A DNA stretch of 64,000 bases, taken from contig NC_090247.1 in NCBI RefSeq assembly GCF_037325665.1, positions 23,987,680 to 24,051,679 of the forward strand. The letters are read 5' to 3'. The stretch's first letter is position 1. The number at the start of each line of letters is the position of its first letter. The notes under the pieces are model-generated. The model had not been told where the DNA came from and searched no databases. It saw only the letters and a list, made by a program, of their open reading frames with translations. The position numbers and the translations under genes are program-made. Below, piece by piece: positions 57,906-64,000 of the stretch. The stretch is from Littorina saxatilis. Its lineage: Eukaryota > Mollusca > Gastropoda > Littorinimorpha > Littorinidae.

Positions 57906-59203
57906 ATTAGTCGCGTGAATCGAAATTACTACATTTAGTCAATCTGTCGAACTCTCAGTGACTGAAATTGAACGCACCGCATTTGTCACTAACGCAATGC
58001 ACAAAAGCGTTACGATTACATACTCCGCAGCCGCGGTAAAACGTTCGCGCCACGCACTGAAAGTGACAATTAAATCTGGCAGTATATAGCGGCGCATTAG
58101 CGTATAGCGCTTCACAGCAAAGCGCGCTTTTCTCTATTCTTTTTAACTGTCAGAGTTTGTTTTTTAATCCAAACATAGCAGATCTATATGCTTTTGGAAT
58201 CAGGAAATGATTAAGAATAAAAATGAAATTAGTTTTGAATCGATTACTTAAATGTTCATGTTAATTAGAATTTTCAGATGTTTAATGACCAAACTCATTA
58301 ATAAGCTGAAATGCAATCCCATAGAAGATTGGTTGACCAAAGTTTTAATCCATTTAATCGAAAAATGAGGGTGTGACAGTGCCGCCTCAACTTTCACGAA
58401 AAGGCGGATATGACGTCATCAAAGACATTTATAAAAATAAACAAGTCGCGTAAGGCGAAATTACTACATTTAGTCAAGCTGTGGAACTCACAGAATGAAA
58501 CTGAACGCACTGCATTTTTTCACAATGACCGTAGTCTGCCGCTAGTGCAAAAGGCAGTGAAAGTGACGAGCCTGTTTAGCGCGGTAGCGGTTGCACTGTG
58601 CTGCATAGCACCCTTTACTGTACCTCTCTTCGTTTTAACTTTCTGCGCGTGTTTTTAATCCAAACATATCATATCTATATGTTTTTGGAATCAGGAACCG
58701 ACAAGGAATAAGATGAAATTGTTTTTAAAACGATTTCGAAAATTTAATTTTAATCATAATTTTTATATTTTTAATTTTCAGAGCTTGTTTTTAATCCAAA
58801 TATAACATATTTATATGTTTTTGGAATCAGAACATAATAAAGAATAAAATAAAAGTAATTTTGGATCATTTTATAACAAAATAATTTTAATTACAATTTT
58901 CAGATTTTTAATGACCAAAGTCATTAAATAATTTTTAAGCCTCCATGCTGAAATGCAATACCGAAGTCTGGCCTTCGTCGAAGATTGCTTGGCCAAAATT
59001 TCAATCAATTTGATTGAAAAAAATGAAGGTGTGACAGTGCCGCCTCAACTTTTACAAAAAGCCGGATATGACGTCATAAAAGACATCACATTTATCGAAA
59101 AAACGTCTGGAGATATTATACCCAGGAACTCTCATGTAAAATTTCATAAAGATCGGTCAAGTAGTTTAGTCTGAATCACTCCACACACACACACACACGC
59201 ACA

Positions 59204-59254
<51 letters not shown>

Positions 59255-59420
59255 CACGACCCTCGTATCGATTCCCCCTCTATGTTAAAACATTTAGTCA
59301 AAACTTGACTAAAAGTAAAAAAAAGAGAAAAAAAACACGTTTGGGATATCATTCTCAGGCGGAACTCGCGTGCTAGTAAAGTTTCATGAAGATCGGTCAA
59401 GTAGTTTTCTTCTGAATCGC

Positions 59421-59451
<31 letters not shown>

Positions 59452-59505
59452 GCCACCACCCTCGTCTCGATTCCCCGTCTATATGTTAAAACAGTTAGTC
59501 ACGCC
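57906..59505. mobile_element. Cluster of three E-family copies
   Basis: A diverged copy at 57906-58440, a fuller copy at 58441-59321 (ACAAGTCGCGTAAGGCGAAA to TTTAGTCAAAACTTGACTAA) and a tail-only copy at about 59330-59505. Each tail carries (CA)n followed by CCTCGT and a GATTCCCC block. Confidence 0.75.
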
Positions 59506-59706
59506 AAGTGAGAAGTAAATGAATAAATAAAGAAAGTGTGTCTTCAAAAGTCGTTACACTGATGAAATGTCTGAGAGCGTTTGATAGTGAATTCCAGAGC
59601 CAAAGTTCCAGACAAGAGCAAATACCGTGACTTAAAAAGATCGATACAAAGGGAAAGAGCACAAATCTCTGTGGGATCTCTTGAAATATGTGACTTGACT
59701 AGACGG

Positions 59707-59810
59707 AATAACTCTGTCGGGTTTGTATGGATTGTGAAAGCATGATTGTCCACGTAAAAGCAATACGGTATGCATTCTTTCACAACTTATACAAAACCGA
59801 CAGAGTTATT
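59707..59810. mobile_element. 104-bp hairpin MITE
   Basis: AATAACTCTGTCGGGTTTGT and its near-complement; same family as 3617-3825. Confidence 0.8.
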
Positions 59811-60039
59811 TTGGAATTCGTCCATTGTGGTACAGATGAGGGCATTTGGATACAGAGAATTAGCGGAGGGGGTGCATTTCTAAATTATGTGTTTAAAAAA
59901 GTGGATAATTGCTGCCTGTGGTTATGTCTATCTCCCCACTAAGATTGGTGAAAAAAATCTATTGCGCCATCTACCCAAACTGCTTATAAACAAGGTGTAC
60001 ACCGGTTCATTTTTTTTTTTCATTTTCATTACTTTATTG

Positions 60040-60800
60040 TCCCATCGCTGGGAAATTCGGGTCATTCAGGAAAGTTCGAGGCATTTAGGGAATCTCTTGG
60101 GCTACCCCAGAGCTGGGCCGCACCAGAATCACGGTATTGCATTTTGCAGCGTCTCCACATGTCTTTACAACAATGTGCTTCAGCAACAGTTTGAACTTAT
60201 ACTTAGCGGGTGTAAGCTGTAAACACAAACTGAACGGTTGGGAGAACCCCACAGACAATTTTGGTAATTGTTACAGGGGTTGGCCAAGGAGGACCAACGA
60301 CAGGATAACAGGCTGCCCATCACTTTTGATAGGCTAAAGCAGTTGATCGACATCTTGCCCAGCATATGTATGAATCAGTTTGAGATAAACTTGTTTGCGG
60401 CGGCCTTCACTCTGGCATTCTTCGCGTCAGTTCCTGAGACTGAGTCAACGAGATCGTCGACCAAGGGGCGTGAAGGACTCAGGTTGTCGGACGTTCACCA
60501 GCTGTCGGTCAGAATATTAGGCTCAAAAAACAGATCAGATAGGGGTGGGTTCAGTGATACATTTTAAGACAGTAGGTAGTCATCGCCAGGTGTGCCCGGT
60601 AAGGGGCATGAGAGCTTACTTTAAGTGCGAGGCCAGCCGGAGCAGGTCTTTTGTTTAAACATTTTAGTGGCGCGCCATTAACAAGGTACCAATTTCAGGC
60701 AGTTTTGAAAAAGTGTGCGGCCAGCCTGGGCTGGCAAGTAAGCCGATTTTCTTCTCATTCGTTCTGGTCGGTGCAGCCGGCAGTTTCGGAGCCTGTCGTT
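60040..60800 (+). mobile_element. Tyrosine-recombinase transposon fossil (Crypton- or Ngaro-like), broken
   Basis: Pieces resemble the core-binding and catalytic regions of a tyrosine recombinase (HKLNGWENPT, DNRLPITFDRLKQL, FAAAFTLAFFA, LTRYQFQAVLKK, FSSHSF). The element is broken in several places and has no clear termini, so it is an old copy. Whether it is a DNA transposon (Crypton) or a YR retroelement cannot be decided here. Confidence 0.6.
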
Positions 60801-61204
60801 ATAACAAACATACACACAGACACACACAAACCAGCTTTGTGTCGCGCGCCTCGCACTAAACCAGCAGCCACTGTGACTCATGTCCCCTCCCCTCCATACT
60901 CCCCAACCTGTGAACTTTAATGGACTTTTGGATGCTGGAAACGCTGCTTTACTGGACTTGCGCAACATCCCATCAAGTGCCGAAATAATCACTACTGTTG
61001 ATTGTGGGCAGTAATGGAAAGACAAGACAAGACAGCTTTAAAAGTAAGATTATGTAAGAACCATGTCAACAAGTGATTTTTTTTCTTTTGTAAATCAGAT
61101 ACTACAGTGTTTCTGCTTTGTAAAAAGCTATATTTCAAAAACAAAACTACAGGTTTAAATTTTGACCACTTTTCCCCCTCTCTGTCACCAGTACTGAAGA
61201 ACAA

Positions 61205-62507
61205 CTCATAATGAAGGGAAGCGGCCCGACTAGATCTAAACTACGCGCCAGCACGCGCTAGCACGCGCCAGCACGCCCTACCTTGAACCATAGCACTTAT
61301 ATACTTTATTTTTATATTTCTAGTTAGTTCATCGTCCATTCTCACATAATACAAAATTTCAAACTTCAATGATGAAAAATACGGAAGTTATGACGAGTTT
61401 AAGGAGAGCTAATGCACTACTCTCAAATCCGACGATTTCCGCCATTGACTAAACAGCGCGCTACCACTTTGAAGTAGACGCTACATAAATTATGTAAGTG
61501 TTATGGATCACCGGGTAGCGTCTACTTCAAAGTGGTAGCGCGCTGTTTAGTCAATGGCGGAAATCGTCGGATTTGAGAGTAGTGCATTAGCTCTCCTTAA
61601 ACTCGTCATAACTTCCGTATTTTTCATCATTGAAGTTTGAAATTTTGTATTATGTGAGAATGGACGATGCACTAACTAGAAATATAAAAATAAAGTATAT
61701 AAGTGCTATGGTTCAAGGTAGCGCGTGCTAGCGCGTGCTGGCGCGTAGTTTAGTCGGACCCAAGGGAAGTAACTTGATTTCTTCGCAGACAAGTGCGAGA
61801 TGTGGGTTATCGTTCTTCATTCACTGATTCAGCTGTGTTTGCCGACTGGCGACGGGGTAAGTGCATACAACAGTATTCGTTTTCAAAGCTTTTAATGTTC
61901 GCTTCGACAATGAATTGCAAATGTGATTGTAGTTTGATCGGATCCTTAGGTTGTGCATAGTTCTAGGATGAACTTCCTGCCTAACAACACCAAAGCAGCG
62001 AAAGTTCGTAGCGTTCAAGACAGTGTCCCAAATTGAAATTCAAGGATGCTGCGGGCAAGTCAAGTGTACCAAACTTTGCAGACTGAGAGTGAAAGAACCG
62101 TACGTGTAGGAGTGGGTTGCACCTGATGCAAAGTCTTCATGATTGGCGATAATGTTGACTTTCATTTCATTGTGTAAACTTTATGTTCGTGTTGAAGGGA
62201 CATAACTACACGTCGGACTGTTAGTTGACGGGGGTGGGAGGTAAAGTGAGTGCTGGAATGTCTTTGTGTGCAGTGAGACAGCACAGACAAGCGAAGCGCA
62301 CGTGCATTGTTTTATTTGTCCTGTGTCTTACTCCAGTCAGGATGCTGAGGGTGTGGGGAGGTTGTTACTGAAGATACGTGCGTGTTGGAGGGGGGGGGGG
62401 GAGCGAGTCACGAGTGCCATTGGGGGGAGGGGAGGGGGGGGTACAGAGTGTGTGTGTAGGGGGGGGGTAACAGCGACATCAGCAGCTGTAATCTATGCAA
62501 CTCCAAG
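61205..62507. repeat. Dispersed repeat R, interrupted copy
   Basis: Same family as 43073-43795, split by the foldback at 61222-61761 and bounded at 62507 by a Ty3/gypsy LTR. Confidence 0.85.
61222..61761. mobile_element. 540-bp foldback element with 8-bp target duplication
   Basis: AAGGGAAG lies at 61214-61221 and 61762-61769; the empty site AATGAAGGGAAGTAACTTG is seen at 43078. Arms of about 255 bp pair almost perfectly around a 33-bp loop (ACATAAATTATGTAAGTG...). Tips are CGGCCCGACTA and TAGTCGGACCC. No coding sequence. Confidence 0.92.
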
Positions 62508-64000
62508 TGTTAACTTGACTTGTACAGACAAACAAAGGACAGACTCGAGGCTTCTAGTTCCGACATCTTTACTCTCGAAGACGACCAGGGAAACAACTCA
62601 TGATAGAGGAGGAGCTAGCTGCAGCGTAGCCTCCCATGTGTATATGCAAAACACAAGTCTAAAACCTGGATACGGAAATGGACCTCAGTCCATCAACATC
62701 CCCTTCACTTTCAACAAGTTACTTTGGTAACGAAACAAAATACAATGAAGAATAAAACAATGAAAGTTAAAAACTCAATCAGTATGCACTTGCTAAAAAC
62801 CTACTGTACTTTTAACAACGAAGCAAGATTCAAACTTGTAAATAACAATACGTAAACAAACGTCTGGCCAAACGCAATGCTCAAAGTAAAATTAGAACTG
62901 TTTGCATACTTATGCAAATTCACCTCACTATCCCCCTTTCTCATGGTCAATACAGTATGTTGATTTTGCAAAGTAAATCATTAATATTTACTGATTGTGA
63001 GATAAAAACTACAACGAACGGATCAACAAAAACCAAAACAAAACAAAAGGAAAACAGAAGATTAAATAATCATGAACAAAATTAAAAACTTCCATCTAAC
63101 AGTTTTCTTCCTGCACACAGATCACATCACTCTGATTTGTCCCAGTGTTTATGTCACTCCTTTGTTTTCAATTGTTCTCAATATCACTGTCTTGTGCACT
63201 TGCAACACGGAATTGTTCTCTTTATGTTGTGTCATAGTCAATCATCCAGGATGGTTTCTTGCGGGCTCGCTGAGGACGCACTGGTATGGTTGACGCTTCT
63301 GCAGGAACGTCGACAGGTCTCAGATCCTGGGTAGGTTGTAGTGCTGTTTCTGTGTTGTCAGGGACAGCTACCACTTGGTGTCCTTCATCATTCTGTTGCA
63401 CTTCAGGTATAGGCTCTGGCTTAATCTTCGTAGGGCGAATGTGTGCTCTGTTTCGTCTGTAAATTGCCCCATTTCGACCCTCAACAATGTAAGATCGATT
63501 CGAATGCTCACGTTGCACCGTCCCTTTCTGCCATCTTTGTCCTTCACGATGCTTGTAGTAGACTGGTTGTCCATTTGATAGCAGGGTCAAATCCTTGGCG
63601 GCTCTATCGTAGCTCTGCTTTACTGACTGACGCCTTCTCTGTCGCTTCTGCCTCGCCTTCCGTGTCTGCGTCTTGCTTACTGGCTTGTTCGTAGCTGCCG
63701 GCAGTCTCGACCTTGTCAGCCGCCCAAACATCAATTGAGTAGGACTCAGCTCCGTGTCCTGCTGTGGGGTGTTGCGCAGCTCCAAAAGCGCATCGTAGAC
63801 GTTTGTATTGTCCTGAAGGCATTTCATCATCATGTGTTTGATCGTCTTCACTGCCGCTTCTGCTTTGCCGTTTGCTTTAGGGTATAGAGGCGACGACATT
63901 GTATGAGTAATGCCCCAACGACTAGCAAAAGACTGAAATTCTGCAGCAGTAAACTGGGGACCACCGTCAGATATCAGTTCAGCTGGAATACCGTAACGTG
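62508..64000 (-). mobile_element. Ty3/gypsy LTR retrotransposon, 3' part, runs off the right edge
   Basis: 3' LTR at about 62508-62927 (TG...CA on its own strand), preceded by a purine tract near 62928-62942. The integrase C-terminal region, with the YPKANGKAE and ELSPTQLMFGR segments, lies at 63222-64000. In this part the frame looks intact. The 5' portion and second LTR lie outside the window, so age cannot be judged. Confidence 0.85.

Noticed and set aside
60005-60065. TTTATTGTCCCATCGCTGGG, resembling a LINE 3' end
   Set aside because: Too short and without a coding part; kept only as a note.

Overview
The window comes from an animal nuclear genome, most likely a marine gastropod mollusc. 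The signs are an invertebrate ASK-family MAP3K spread over many small exons, canonical GT-AG introns, and several tRNA-headed SINE and MITE families of a type I remember from periwinkle-like snails. The species is my inference from memory and was not checked. No bacterial gene, operon, rRNA or CRISPR array is present.

Two host genes are supported. On the minus strand, 974-34540 carries 25 consecutive exons of an apoptosis signal-regulating kinase (ASK; MAP3K5/6/15 family). It covers the N-terminal thioredoxin-binding type region, the central regulatory region, the complete protein kinase domain and the start of the C-terminal linker with a 14-3-3 type site. All 25 exons keep compatible splice phase. 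The 3' end (coiled coil and SAM expected) lies left of the window, and the first exon(s) were not found. On the plus strand, 46057-52662 is a four-exon C2H2 zinc-finger gene of 865 codons plus stop, with an unrecognised N-terminal region and eight fingers. The two genes point away from each other across about 11.5 kb of nested repeats that contain a 200-base assembly gap (40142-40341).

The most unusual feature is how tandem repeats are placed in the kinase gene. At least ten of its exons have a splice junction (part of the exon, the splice site and some intron) tandemly duplicated 2 to about 16 times into the neighbouring intron. Two further arrays start 5-6 bases inside a donor. The last exon of the zinc-finger gene shows the same pattern. 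Several introns therefore hold arrays of near-identical 5' or 3' splice sites.

Mobile DNA fills the rest. A young DIRS-type retrotransposon (12624-19864) has near-identical inverted termini and a textbook internal complementary region. It sits in the tail of a SINE and carries a truncated LINE. Other elements are hAT-like elements with 6-bp target duplications (6263-7181, 9393-10119), a piggyBac-like MITE with TTAA ends (32641-33341), a TA-flanked mariner/pogo-like element (29834-30512), PIF/Harbinger-like MITEs with 3-bp TTA/TAA duplications and empty sites to compare, and a 540-bp foldback element with an 8-bp duplication (61222-61761). There are also tyrosine-recombinase and LTR fossils, with a Ty3/gypsy element running off the right edge from 62508.
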